From: a virus
Reading direction: 5' to 3' (one strand)
Virus record (IMG/VR): IMGVR_UViG_3300049434_000093
Coordinates: 1-27,724 of that record
Length of the DNA: 27,724 nucleotides
This document shows, piece after piece, positions 1 through 7,526 of this stretch; the stretch's first letter is position 1, and each line of letters opens with the position of its first letter. A program made the position numbers and the translations under genes. Below the pieces are notes generated by a model. It did no database searches and had not been told where the DNA came from. It saw only the letters and a list, made by a program, of their open reading frames with translations.

Positions 1-315
1 ATGGCTGCACGGAGCGGGGACGGAGCAGCGCGCGCGAAGGCCGGAACCCGCAGGATCGCGGCGCGAGCCCAGGCCGCCGCCTGCCGGCTGGCGCCGAACG
101 GGGTCGCGACGATCGCGCGCGATGCGGTCGCGCACGCGTTCGACGAGATCGGCGGCGTGGCGGCGCTTGCCGAATGGGTGAAGGCGAACGAGGACAACCG
201 CAAGATCTTCTACACGAGCCTCTATCCGAAGCTGATCGCGCTCAAGCTACCCGCCGCCGAGACAGAGGAGCCTGAACCGATCCATGAAATCCGGCGCATC
301 ATTATCCGTCCTTAA
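1..315 (+). CDS. Probable terminase small subunit or small phage protein preceding TerL (start uncertain)
   Basis: This 104-residue protein sits directly upstream of the large terminase and overlaps its start by 32 bases, the usual place for a small terminase or the conserved small protein that precedes TerL in many phages. The N-terminal third is rich in Ala and Arg. The C-terminal part has the pattern AFDEIGGVAALAEWVKAN followed by FYTSLYPKLIAL, which resembles the conserved end of that phage family (an aromatic-rich helix after an Ile-Gly-Gly-Val turn). If it is TerS, it would recognise packaging sites and regulate TerL. The ATG is the first base of the window, so no ribosome binding site can be examined and the true start could lie further upstream. 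No clear helix-turn-helix is visible, so the small-terminase assignment rests mainly on position. Confidence 0.6.
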   Translation: MAARSGDGAARAKAGTRRIAARAQAAACRLAPNGVATIARDAVAHAFDEIGGVAALAEWVKANEDNRKIFYTSLYPKLIALKLPAAETEEPEPIHEIRRIIIRP

Positions 316-1594
316 GATCGGCACCGCCGCGGCGTTCGATCCACTGCTGGCGCCGGCGCGGTACAAGGGCGCGTGGGGCGGGCGAGGATCGGGCAAGTCC
401 CATTTCTTCGCCGAGAAATTGATCGAGGACAGCCTGTGCGAGCGGGGCCTGCTCAGCGTCTGCATCCGCGAGGTGCAGAAATCGCTGAAGGACAGCGCCA
501 AGCGTCTGATCGAGGCCAAGCTCGCCGGGTTCGGCCTCGGCGAAAAGCAGGGGTTCAAAATCTATCGGGAGCTGATCCGGACTCCGGGCGACGGGATCAT
601 CATCTTCCAGGGCATGCAGGATCACACGGCCGAGAGCATCAAATCGCTCGAAGGCTTCCGGCGCGCGCTGGTGGAGGAGGCGCAGAGCCTGTCCGCCCGC
701 AGCCTGGCGCTGCTGCGGCCGACGATCCGCGCGGCCGGCTCCGAGCTCTGGTTCGCCTGGAATCCGCGGCGGCGGATCGATCCGGTCGACGCGATGCTGC
801 GCGGCCCGGAAATCCCAACGGGCGCGATCGTCGCGCGGGTCAACTGGTCGGACAATCCCTGGTTCACCGCCGAGCTCGAGCAGGAACGGCAGGATTGCCT
901 GAGGATGAGCCCCGATCAGTACGACCATATCTGGGAAGGCGGTTATGCGAAGGTGACCGAAGGCGCTTATTATGCCCGGCAGCTCAGCGAGGCGCGGGCG
1001 GCGGGGCGGATCGGCCGCGTCTCCGCCGACCCGCTGATGACCGTGCGCGCGGTGTTCGACATCGGCGGGACCGGCGCCAAGGCGGATGCGGTCGCGATCT
1101 GGATCGTCCAATATGTCGGGCGCGAGCTGAGGTGGCTCGATTATTACGAGGCGCAAGGGCAGCCGCTCGCCACCCATGTCGGCTGGCTGCGCGCCAAGGG
1201 CTATGGCAATGCCTTGTGCGTGCTGCCCCATGACGGGGCATCCGCCGACCGGGTGCACGACGCCAGCTACGAAAGCGCGTTGCGGCAGGCCGGCTTTGCG
1301 GTCGTCGTGGTCCGCAACCAGGGCAAGGGCGCGGCGACGCTGCGGATCGAGGCGGCGCGGCGGCTCTTCCCCAATATGTGGTTCAACGAAGCGAGCTGCG
1401 CCGCCGGCCTGGACGCGCTGGGCGCCTATCACGAACGCAAGGACGAGGCGCGGGGCATCGGGCTCGGGCCCGCGCATGACTGGGCCTCGCACGGCGCCGA
1501 CGCCTTCGGGCTCGGCGCCGTGGCCTATGAGGCCCCGATCGAGAAACGCAGGGCGAGGGATCGGCCGGTGATCGAGGGAGGATGGATGGGATGA
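284..1594 (+). CDS. Phage terminase large subunit (ATPase/nuclease)
   Basis: This is the packaging motor that cuts concatemeric DNA and pumps it through the portal into the prohead. Of 436 residues, the N-terminal ATPase carries Walker A GGRGSGKSH at about 32-40 and a Walker B with catalytic acid in ALVEEAQ at about 128-134. A later FAWNP segment near 158-161 fits the coupling motif region. The C-terminal RNase-H-like nuclease shows acidic residues in VFDIGGTGAKAD (D259), PHDGAS (D317) and SHGADAF (D406), the spacing expected for the metal site. Length is typical of PBSX/P22-like large terminases. It overlaps the upstream gene and ends in ATGA with the portal start, so the three genes look translationally coupled. 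No lesion is seen. Confidence 0.93.
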   Translation: MKSGASLSVLKIGTAAAFDPLLAPARYKGAWGGRGSGKSHFFAEKLIEDSLCERGLLSVCIREVQKSLKDSAKRLIEAKLAGFGLGEKQGFKIYRELIRTPGDGIIIFQGMQDHTAESIKSLEGFRRALVEEAQSLSARSLALLRPTIRAAGSELWFAWNPRRRIDPVDAMLRGPEIPTGAIVARVNWSDNPWFTAELEQERQDCLRMSPDQYDHIWEGGYAKVTEGAYYARQLSEARAAGRIGRVSADPLMTVRAVFDIGGTGAKADAVAIWIVQYVGRELRWLDYYEAQGQPLATHVGWLRAKGYGNALCVLPHDGASADRVHDASYESALRQAGFAVVVVRNQGKGAATLRIEAARRLFPNMWFNEASCAAGLDALGAYHERKDEARGIGLGPAHDWASHGADAFGLGAVAYEAPIEKRRARDRPVIEGGWMG

Positions 1595-3606
1595 GCCGCA
1601 AGCCGAAAGCCGATGCCGATGATGCCGATGCCGGCGGCGGCGAGCGCCTGATCGAGCGCGCGCGCAAGGATTATGAGCGCTGCCGCGACGCCTGGCACCA
1701 GAATCAGGAAAGCGCGCGCGAGGATCTGCGCTTCGCCAGGCTCGGCGAGCAATGGCCGGCCGAGATGGAGCAGCAGCGCAAGCGCGAGAACCGGCCCTGC
1801 CTTACCTTCAACAAGATGCCGGCCTTCATCCGCCAGGTCGTCAACGACGCGCGGCAGAACAAGCCGAGCATCAAGGTCCATCCGCAGGACAGCGGCGCCG
1901 ACAAGAGGGTCGCGGAGATTTTCGACGGGCTGATCCGCAACATCGAGACCGCGTCCGACGCCGACGTCGCGACCGACACCGCAATCGAGCATGCGGTGGG
2001 GCAGGGGTTCGGCTTCTGGCGCTACAATCTCGCTTATACCTGCGACGATGCCTTCGAGAAGGACATCGTCGTCGAGCGGGTGGCGAACCCGTTCACCGTC
2101 TATGGCGACCCGCGATCGACCGCCGCCGATTCCTCCGACTGGGACGTGGCGTTCATCGTCACCACCCTGTCGAAGGACGAATATGAGCGCGAATATCCCG
2201 GTGCCGAGAAGACCGACTGGGACCATGATTTCCGGGACTGCCCGGAATGGCTGGACGGCGACGACGTCACCGTTGCCGAATATTGGACGCGCGAGAAGGT
2301 GCGAAGCGCGATCGTCGCGCTTTCCGACGGCACGATCGAGCGGGTCGACGAGGTCGAGCGCCGGGCGGCGGAGCTGGCCGCCGCCGGCATCAGCATCGTC
2401 GGGAGCCCGCGCGAGACCGAGCGCTGGAAGGTGCGGCAGCACATCATGTCCGGCGCCGAGCTGCTGAAAAGCGTCGACTGGGCGGGCAAATATATCCCGA
2501 TCGTGCCGGTCTATGGCGACGAGGTGATCGACGAAAGGGGCAAGCGCTGGTTCCGCTCGCTGATCCGCGACGCCCGATCGGCGCAGCAGATGTTCAATTA
2601 CTGGCGGACGACGACGACCGAGCTGATCGCGCTTGCGCCCAAGACGCCCTGGATCGGCGAGGAGGGCGCGTTCGACGCTGATCCCCATTGGGACACGGCC
2701 AACAGCGTCAGCCATGCCAGGCTCGAATATGCGAAGGGCTCCCCGCCGCCGCAGCGCCAGCCTTTCTCGGGTGTCCCCGCGGGGGCGCTGCAGGAGGCGC
2801 TCAACGCCAATGACGACATGAAATCGATCATCGGCATTTACGACGCGTCGCTCGGCGCGCGGAGCAACGAGACTTCGGGCCGCGCGATCCTGGCCCGGCA
2901 GCGCGAGGGCGACGTTTCCACCTTCCACTTCATCGACAATCTCAGCCGCGCGATCCGCCATGGCGGCCGCATCCTGCTCGATCTCATCCCGCTTGTGTAC
3001 AGCAGCGAGCGGATGGTCAGGATCTTGGGCGAGGATCTGGCGCCGGCGGCGGTGAAGATCGCGCCGACCGGTCAGCCGGTCACCGAGCATGCGGACGAGA
3101 GCGGGCGGATCGTCGGCCGCATCTACGATCTCACCGCCGGGAAGTACGACCTCACCGTTTCCTCGGGGCCCTCTTTCACGACCAGGCGCGAGGAGGCGGC
3201 GATGCAGATGGAGAGCTTCATCCAGAAGGTGCCGCAGGCGGCGCCGCTGATCGGCGATCTCTATGCCGAGGCGCTGGATTGGCCGCTAGCCGGCAAGATC
3301 GGCGAGCGGCTGAAGCTGCTGCTGCCGCCGGAGCTGCAGGAAAGCGGGGGCGGCCAGCCGCAAATCCCGCCCGAGCTGCAGGGGCAGATCCAGCAGGGGA
3401 TGCAGGTCATCCAGCAGCAGGGGCAGCAGCTTCAGCAGGCGCAGCAGCGCATCCAGGCGCTGGAGCAGGGCGCGGCGATGAAGGCGCGGGAGCTCGACCT
3501 CAAGGAGCAGGAGCTGCGGATCAAGGGCTTCGAGGCCGAAACGCAGCGCATCGCGGCGGGGCGGCCGCATTTCGGGAAGGCGCCGCCGGCCCCGACGGAA
3601 CCGTAG
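1591..3606 (+). CDS. P22-type portal protein
   Basis: This protein of 671 residues forms the dodecameric ring at the head vertex through which DNA passes. The sequence has the P22 gp1-like layout: an N-terminal DYERCRDAWHQNQESAREDL helix, then LGEQWP, RPCLTFNKMPAFIRQVVNDARQNKPSIKV and a DPRS segment. The C-terminal 100 residues are Gln-rich helices (from about 590) that resemble the barrel of P22 portal. I chose ATG 1591 over ATG 1582 because GGGAGG at 1576-1581 is nine bases ahead of 1591 but abuts 1582. The start overlaps the TerL stop as ATGA. P22 portal is somewhat longer (about 725 residues). The gene is intact even though an insertion element begins about 74 bases after its stop. Confidence 0.9.
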   Translation: MSRKPKADADDADAGGGERLIERARKDYERCRDAWHQNQESAREDLRFARLGEQWPAEMEQQRKRENRPCLTFNKMPAFIRQVVNDARQNKPSIKVHPQDSGADKRVAEIFDGLIRNIETASDADVATDTAIEHAVGQGFGFWRYNLAYTCDDAFEKDIVVERVANPFTVYGDPRSTAADSSDWDVAFIVTTLSKDEYEREYPGAEKTDWDHDFRDCPEWLDGDDVTVAEYWTREKVRSAIVALSDGTIERVDEVERRAAELAAAGISIVGSPRETERWKVRQHIMSGAELLKSVDWAGKYIPIVPVYGDEVIDERGKRWFRSLIRDARSAQQMFNYWRTTTTELIALAPKTPWIGEEGAFDADPHWDTANSVSHARLEYAKGSPPPQRQPFSGVPAGALQEALNANDDMKSIIGIYDASLGARSNETSGRAILARQREGDVSTFHFIDNLSRAIRHGGRILLDLIPLVYSSERMVRILGEDLAPAAVKIAPTGQPVTEHADESGRIVGRIYDLTAGKYDLTVSSGPSFTTRREEAAMQMESFIQKVPQAAPLIGDLYAEALDWPLAGKIGERLKLLLPPELQESGGGQPQIPPELQGQIQQGMQVIQQQGQQLQQAQQRIQALEQGAAMKARELDLKEQELRIKGFEAETQRIAAGRPHFGKAPPAPTEP

Positions 3607-3671
3607 CCGGGGAGGTGCATCTGCTTTTCACCGGTCGTGGATTCGCGAGGCTCCGGCGCAGGTCGGCGTCC

Positions 3672-3679
3672 GGTTGGCA
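3672..3679. repeat. Target-site duplication, left copy
   Basis: GGTTGGCA directly abuts the left terminal inverted repeat of the insertion element. The identical octamer follows the right inverted repeat at 5413. Because the element ends share bases with the target, the duplication could also be read as ten bases (CGGTTGGCAG) with the element one base shorter at each end. Confidence 0.75.
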
Positions 3680-4288
3680 GGTAGTGGGTGGACGTGGACC
3701 GCGTTGGATGCGGATAGCAAGCTGATCGTCTCCTATCTCGTTGGCGGGCGCGATGCCGAATACGCCATGTGGTTCATGGACGACCTAGCAGCCCGCCTCG
3801 CCAATCGCGTCCAACTGACCAGTGACGGCCACCGCGCCTATCTGGAGACCGTTGAGGGTGCATTCGGCGCGGACGTGGATTATGCGCAGCTCGTGAAGAT
3901 GTACGGTCACACCATTGCCGCGCCGGGCCGCTACAGCCCCGCACAATGCACCGGCTCAAAGAAAATCCGCCCCGAAGGAAACCCCGATATCGATCACGTT
4001 TCGGCCAGCTACGTAGAGCGCCAAAACCCCACCATGCGCATGCACATGCATCGTTTCACCCGGCTGACCAATGCGTTCTCAAAGAAGGTCGAGAACCATG
4101 CCTACGCGGTCGCGCTGCACATGATGTATTACAACTTCGTCCGGCTGCACCGCACCCTTCGCGTCACCCCGGCAATGGCCGCCGGCGTCACTGACCGGCT
4201 TTGGGAGACTGGCGATATCGTGAAGCTGGTCGAAGCCGCTGAGCTAGCCCCGAAGGCGCGCGGGCCGTACAAGGCGCGCACAAAGTGA
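3674..4288 (+). pseudogene. 5'-truncated IS1-like DDE transposase
   Basis: About 204 codons remain of a transposase catalytic core. Visible acidic residues are D12 in TALDADSK, D51 in LTSDGHRAY and E115 in SYVERQN, followed by a basic RFTRLTNAFSKKVENH segment and YYNFVRLHRTLRVTPAM. This matches the core of the IS1-like transposases common in alphaproteobacteria, whose full proteins begin with roughly a hundred more residues including a zinc or helix-turn-helix DNA-binding region. Here coding sequence begins right at the element's left terminal repeat, with only a TTG (3674, in the target duplication) as upstream start and no ribosome binding site. The catalytic core is uninterrupted, but without its DNA-binding part the protein is probably inactive. 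Confidence 0.8.
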
Positions 4289-4552
4289 TTTCGTTACCCC
4301 ACACCTTCCGCGCGCGCGCGTAACGCAGCTTTTCCCGTGTTGATTTCGTACATCACTTGAAACGTGAATTCGCGTTCGCATATTGCAAACCATGCACAAT
4401 GCGTTCAAAGCCGCAATTAGCCTATCCTGATTCTCACAGGATCGACCGCGTTAAGCTAAGGCTAACGGAACGCATGGTAGCTTCGTAAATTGAACTCTTA
4501 AACAGCCTTCCGTGCACCCGGGAGGCGTTTCGCGTGGAAAGGAGGGTGCATA
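4289..4552. other. Non-coding stretch inside the insertion element
   Basis: No credible gene. It contains a short hairpin, ATCCTG and CAGGAT around a seven-base loop (about 4423-4441), and a possible weak promoter, TTGAAA at 4357-4362 followed by an AT-rich CATATT about 16 bases later. This is the only candidate upstream region for the two passenger genes. The promoter reading is a guess from sequence alone. Confidence 0.3.
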
Positions 4553-4741
4553 ATGACGACACAGCTGGAACACGCTGCCAACATGCTTTTCCCCTCTGAG
4601 GGGAACCAGGCGGCCAACATCAAGTTTTTCCGCGGGCGCTCTCGGCCCATCTCGGCCGAGAGGCTAGCGCAGCAATTTGTGCAAGCCGAGAAGCAAATCG
4701 CGACTGGCGCCACGGCCGTCGTCGATAACATCGACGATTGA
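4553..4741 (+). CDS. Small passenger protein of unknown function in the insertion element
   Basis: A 62-residue protein preceded by a very strong ribosome binding site, AAAGGAGG, about six bases before the ATG, which is the main reason to call it. The sequence is soluble, with a basic middle (FFRGRSRP) and an amphipathic helix-like stretch, ISAERLAQQFVQAEKQIATGA, near residues 33-53. No cysteine pattern, signal peptide or membrane segment is seen. I do not recognise a family. It lies 54 bases upstream of an ImmA/IrrE-like gene on the same strand, with a stable hairpin between them, so the two probably form a unit. A regulator-plus-protease or toxin-antitoxin-like pair is a possibility but is inference. 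Confidence 0.65.
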   Translation: MTTQLEHAANMLFPSEGNQAANIKFFRGRSRPISAERLAQQFVQAEKQIATGATAVVDNIDD

Positions 4742-4760
4742 CTTAAAGTAACATCAAAGG

Positions 4761-4792
4761 GTAGCTGGCGGGTTCGTCAACCCGCTGGCTAC
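4761..4792 (+). promoter_or_regulatory. Stable hairpin just before the ImmA/IrrE-like start codon
   Basis: GTAGC, TG and GCGGGTT pair with AACCCGC, TG and GCTAC around a CGTC loop, giving a 14-base-pair stem in which the TG/TG step forms two G-U wobbles in RNA. It ends three bases before the ATG at 4796, and no other ribosome binding site is available. It could hold down translation of the downstream gene or act as an attenuator after the small gene. There is no run of U directly after it, which argues against a standard intrinsic terminator. Confidence 0.6.
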
Positions 4793-4795
4793 TCC

Positions 4796-5377
4796 ATGAT
4801 TTTCAAAGACCTCTATCAATTCGCAGAGTCTCTTGAAACGCCGATCGTCTCGGTGAAAGAGTTGGCGCGTCGGGTTCAATCGCATCACGATGATGTCGGC
4901 GAAGTCACCTTCACCCCCGTTGTTCTCGATGAGAATACGACGCTCGGCTACATCGTTTATGGGTACGATCGAAGCAGCGCGTATGAAGAGCCGTTTCGCA
5001 TTATGGGTATCCGGTACTCGGACAGCCTCAATAGATGCCATCGCCGATTCGTCTGCTGCAAAGAGCTGATGCATGCTTTTGATAGCCCCGCCGAGCGCAC
5101 CAGCTCCAGAGATCGGTTCCTCCAGTTAATGCGCGAACTCGAATCGCCTCCGCTTGTCCGCTCCCCTATGCTCGACTCGGAAATCCAGGCGGAGTGGATG
5201 GCACTCTTAGCACTCTGCCCAAAGTCTCGGCGGGACGCGCTCAAGCTGGAATGGGAAGCGAAGGACAAATCCCCGAGGCAAATCGCTGAGGTGCTCAAGA
5301 TTCCCGAAGCCGCGATCTCGGCCCTCATGGGCGATAACTATGATGTCGCTTACGCTCGCTTTGTCGCTGAAGCTTAG
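4796..5377 (+). CDS. ImmA/IrrE-like protein with altered zinc motif and C-terminal helix-turn-helix
   Basis: This is a 193-residue passenger gene of the insertion element. RRFVCCKELMHAFD at about 83-96 aligns with the RFTLAHELGHLLL region of ImmA/IrrE peptidases, and SEIQAEWMALLALCP at about 128-142 fits their later ExxAxxFAxxLLMP helix. The expected HExxH reads K89-E90-L-M-H93, so the first zinc-binding His is replaced by Lys. The last 45 residues, with SPRQIAEVLKIPEAAISALMG, look like a helix-turn-helix. ImmA-type enzymes cleave mobile-element repressors; loss of a ligand suggests a non-catalytic or altered role here. No ribosome binding site is visible, and a 14-base-pair hairpin ends three bases before the ATG. 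An internal start is possible. Confidence 0.7.
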   Translation: MIFKDLYQFAESLETPIVSVKELARRVQSHHDDVGEVTFTPVVLDENTTLGYIVYGYDRSSAYEEPFRIMGIRYSDSLNRCHRRFVCCKELMHAFDSPAERTSSRDRFLQLMRELESPPLVRSPMLDSEIQAEWMALLALCPKSRRDALKLEWEAKDKSPRQIAEVLKIPEAAISALMGDNYDVAYARFVAEA

Positions 5378-5412
5378 GCATCTGCCCTGAATTTTCAAAC
5401 TGACCCACTACC

Positions 5413-5420
5413 GGTTGGCA
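5413..5420. repeat. Target-site duplication, right copy
   Basis: Second copy of GGTTGGCA, immediately outside the right terminal inverted repeat (5403-5412). The perfect pair shows that both present outer ends derive from one insertion event, even though the element is internally deleted. Confidence 0.75.
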
Positions 5421-5488
5421 GGCTGATCAGCTTCCTGCGTGGGACTGGTCCGCGCGGAACTTCGCGTCCCTATTGGCATTGACCCGCC

Positions 5489-5782
5489 ATGCTGCTCCTC
5501 GCGCTCATCGTCGCCCAGCCTCCCGATACGACGAGGCCGCCGCCGGACATCGAGCTGAACGTCCACGCGACCATGCGCGAGGTCCGCATCAGGCAGCGGG
5601 GCGAGACCTCGCTCCAGGTCCATGCCACGCCCGATGCGAACAGCCGGGTGACGATCGCGAGCCCGGCCAATGCCCGTGCGGACGGCCGGAACAAGGTCGT
5701 GGACATTCACGCCGAGGCCCGAATCGCCGACCCCGCAACAAATTTGCCGGCGCCTGAAACCGCGACCCCAGACCGGCGTTAG
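5489..5782 (+). CDS. Small hypothetical protein, possibly exported
   Basis: A 97-residue protein starting with a short hydrophobic run (MLLLALIVAQ), then a Pro-rich stretch and a polar body with a basic MREVRIRQRGETSLQV segment. The body reads like a small beta-rich periplasmic protein, but I recognise no family. There is no strong ribosome binding site before the ATG, and the hydrophobic run is short and lacks an N-terminal positive charge, so export is uncertain. It is followed after 24 bases by a clearly secreted protein gene on the same strand, and the two may be co-transcribed. It looks like a chromosomal gene rather than a phage structural gene. Confidence 0.55.
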   Translation: MLLLALIVAQPPDTTRPPPDIELNVHATMREVRIRQRGETSLQVHATPDANSRVTIASPANARADGRNKVVDIHAEARIADPATNLPAPETATPDRR

Positions 5783-5806
5783 GCTGTCCATAACAGGGAG
5801 ACAGAT

Positions 5807-6520
5807 ATGCGCGCTTCGTTGACGGCCGCCGCCGCGGCCTTCGCCTTCGCTTCGCTCACCGCAACCCCGGCCCTGGCCCAACGGAACCCGCGCGACGCCG
5901 CGCCCGGGCCGGTCCAGAATTCCCCGCTGGCGATGCAGGCGATGCAGGGCAGCAGCCAGCCCGACGTTCTCCTCGACGTTCCCAATCTTTCGGTCGAGCA
6001 GCTCACCATCGACGTGAACAACCTCCAGCTCCATCTCGCGCTCGATGCCCAGCTCGCCAACCTGCTTCACCTGACCGCGGGCGCCGACGCGCGCATCGAC
6101 AATGTCCGGATCGATCTGCGCGGGGTGCGCGCGCAGGCGACGTTGATCGTCCGGCTCGAAAATGTCCGCGCGATCATCGAACGGACGCTGCAGACGCTCG
6201 ACAACAACCCGGCGATCGTCACCCAATTGCTGTCCACCGTCGACAATACGGTGAGCACGGTGGGCGGGGTCGCGAACAATACGGTGGGCGCGGTCGGCGG
6301 CGTCGCCAACAACCTGCTTCGCAACGGCCAGGTGCTGAACCTCGCGGCGGCCGGCCTCACCGAAGTCTCGCACACCGCCAATGCCGCGGGCCAGACCGTG
6401 CGGCAGGTGACGGACCGCGGCGGCCAGGCGCTCGAAGTGATCACCGACACCGCCAACCGGATCGTGTCCTGGCGCAGGGTGCCCCGCGCGCCGGCCGCGC
6501 CGCAGCCGCGGCGGCAATAA
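5807..6520 (+). CDS. Secreted hypothetical protein with amphipathic repeats
   Basis: A 237-residue protein with a clear signal peptide, MRASLTAAAAAFAFASLTATPALAQ, and probable cleavage after ALA at about residue 24. The mature part has a beta-like segment (VLLDVPNLSVEQLTIDVNNLQLHLALDAQLANLL), then VRIDLRGVRAQATLIVRLENV. A Val/Asn/Gly-rich near-repeat follows, TVSTVGGVANN and TVGAVGGVANN at about 148-170, and the tail is basic and Pro-rich. GGGAG precedes the ATG at suitable distance. The pattern of alternating hydrophobic residues suggests interaction with the outer membrane or self-assembly, but function is unknown. It belongs to the chromosomal-looking island between portal and scaffold. 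Confidence 0.75.
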   Translation: MRASLTAAAAAFAFASLTATPALAQRNPRDAAPGPVQNSPLAMQAMQGSSQPDVLLDVPNLSVEQLTIDVNNLQLHLALDAQLANLLHLTAGADARIDNVRIDLRGVRAQATLIVRLENVRAIIERTLQTLDNNPAIVTQLLSTVDNTVSTVGGVANNTVGAVGGVANNLLRNGQVLNLAAAGLTEVSHTANAAGQTVRQVTDRGGQALEVITDTANRIVSWRRVPRAPAAPQPRRQ

Positions 6521-6664
6521 GGGCTGGGCGCGCCGGGCAGGCGCGGCAAGGAATGGATCCGCGGCGCCGGCATTCGGCCCCGGATCGCCATCGCGGTCGC
6601 CGCGTTCCGGTCGCGGGTGGGAGGACAATGCGCGGCTGACCGGCGCCGCCGGAGGGGGAATGGC

Positions 6665-7042
6665 CTAGGCGGGGAAGGCGCTTTGCTGCATCGCGATTTC
6701 GATTGCTTCGGTCTCGCATTCGTCGGCGAGCATGAGCAGCCCGGCCGCGGTCCGTGCGTCGGCGCCCGCGCGTTCCGCCTCGCGGCAATGGATCGCGCAA
6801 TCGAGCAGCCGGTCGATCTCGCGTTCGGCGATCGACGCGGTTCGATCGGGTGGGGAGATCACCGGAAGCGACCAGATGATCTGGTTGCGAAGCATCTTTT
6901 CCTGATCCTCGAGCCCGGCCCGGTGCGCCGCCGCGCGCTTTCTCAACAGGCGTTCGAGCACGACCTCGCGGTTCTCGGGCGCTGCGTTCCCCGCCCGGCC
7001 CGAAGCCACCGCCTTCGAAAGTTGAAACGACATCTTCTTCAT
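6665..7042 (-). CDS. Conserved-looking hypothetical cytoplasmic protein
   Basis: A 125-residue protein on the opposite strand to the phage genes. GGAG lies about eight bases before the ATG. It has a basic N-terminus, a central RLLRKRAAAHRAGLEDQEKML helix, and a C-terminal helical region with Cys in DCAIHC and DECE. No membrane segment, signal peptide or catalytic motif is recognised. The acidic-helical C-terminus (LLMLADECETEAIEIAMQQ) suggests a small helical regulator or adaptor, but nothing more specific can be said. Confidence 0.6.
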   Translation of the reverse strand: MKKMSFQLSKAVASGRAGNAAPENREVVLERLLRKRAAAHRAGLEDQEKMLRNQIIWSLPVISPPDRTASIAEREIDRLLDCAIHCREAERAGADARTAAGLLMLADECETEAIEIAMQQSAFPA

Positions 7043-7166
7043 GCGTGACTCCGAGTCGAGCCACCCCGCACCCGTCTCGTAAGTCTGTGCGGGTTAAGGC
7101 TTTATTGAGAGCGATGCGGGAAAAGGCGGCCGGCGCCGGGGTCCGATGCGCCAAGGGGCACGGCGA

Positions 7167-7382
7167 ATGAATTTCAAGACGATCCTGCTCCTCGCGGTCG
7201 CGATCGGCCTCTATGCGCTGAGCCGCTCGCTCGAGCTGCGCGGAGACGCCGCGCCGCTGGCTGCGCACGGCGTCTCCCCCGAACGCGCGAAGTTTCACAT
7301 CATGGCGCTCGTCATGTTGCTCGGCGCCATCGGGTCATTCGTCTGTGCGGGCCTGGGCGCGTTCCGCAATCGGCACTTCTAG
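7167..7382 (+). CDS. Small membrane protein with two transmembrane segments
   Basis: A 71-residue protein. I chose ATG 7167 rather than 7146 because the protein then begins MNFKTILLLAVAIGLYAL, a normal first transmembrane helix, and an AAGGGG-type site lies upstream. The second helix is HIMALVMLLGAIGSFVCAGLGAF near residues 43-65, ending with a short basic tail (FRNRHF). The loop between helices contains a charged stretch, LELRGD and PERAK. Function unknown. A tandem repeat begins at its stop codon. Confidence 0.6.
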   Translation: MNFKTILLLAVAIGLYALSRSLELRGDAAPLAAHGVSPERAKFHIMALVMLLGAIGSFVCAGLGAFRNRHF

Positions 7383-7414
7383 GCAGCGTGCTCGGATAGG
7401 CAGCATGCTCGGAC
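7381..7414. repeat. Two-copy 17-base tandem repeat
   Basis: Two adjacent copies of AGGCAGCRTGCTCGGAY at 7381-7397 and 7398-7414 differ at two positions. The first copy includes the last two bases of the preceding stop codon. It is probably a slippage duplication. The next 110 bases up to the opposite-strand gene hold nothing I recognise. Confidence 0.7.
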
Positions 7415-7526
7415 GCGGTTGTCCATTCACCCGTGGCCGCGCCATTCCGAAGCGGCCTCCGTTCGTGAAGATGGCTCCGGCGGGCTGAGCAGGTCAGCCC
7501 GCCGGCGGCCGGCTCGCGGGCGCTAC

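Larger units (their letters stand above)
3680..5412 (+). mobile_element. IS1-like insertion element with passenger genes, left end deleted
   Basis: The element is bounded by a short terminal inverted repeat, GGTAGTGGGT at 3680-3689 and its complement ACCCACTACC at 5403-5412. Directly outside is an 8-base target duplication, GGTTGGCA, at 3672-3679 and 5413-5420. Removing the element and one copy restores a continuous stretch between the portal and the next gene. Inside are a transposase core lacking its N-terminus, a 62-codon small gene and an ImmA/IrrE-like gene that ends only 25 bases before the right inverted repeat. Just ten bases of the left inverted repeat remain before transposase coding sequence begins, so a few hundred bases of the left end have been lost. 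The element is visibly less GC-rich than the phage genes around it. Confidence 0.8.

Noticed and set aside
302-1492. Long open frame on the - strand opposite the large terminase
   Set aside because: High-GC DNA gives long antisense frames. The product is Arg/Pro/Ala-rich with no recognisable domain, and the + strand encodes a clear terminase.
1525-3090. Long - strand open frame opposite the portal gene
   Set aside because: Shadow of the portal coding sequence, with no recognised motif.
4311-4321. GCGCGCGCGC run as a possible Z-DNA or slippage site
   Set aside because: Only about five dinucleotides long; ordinary in GC-rich DNA.
6617-7048. 143-codon + strand frame
   Set aside because: Antisense of the - strand gene at 6665-7042, which has a proper GGAG site. 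The + frame has no start signal.
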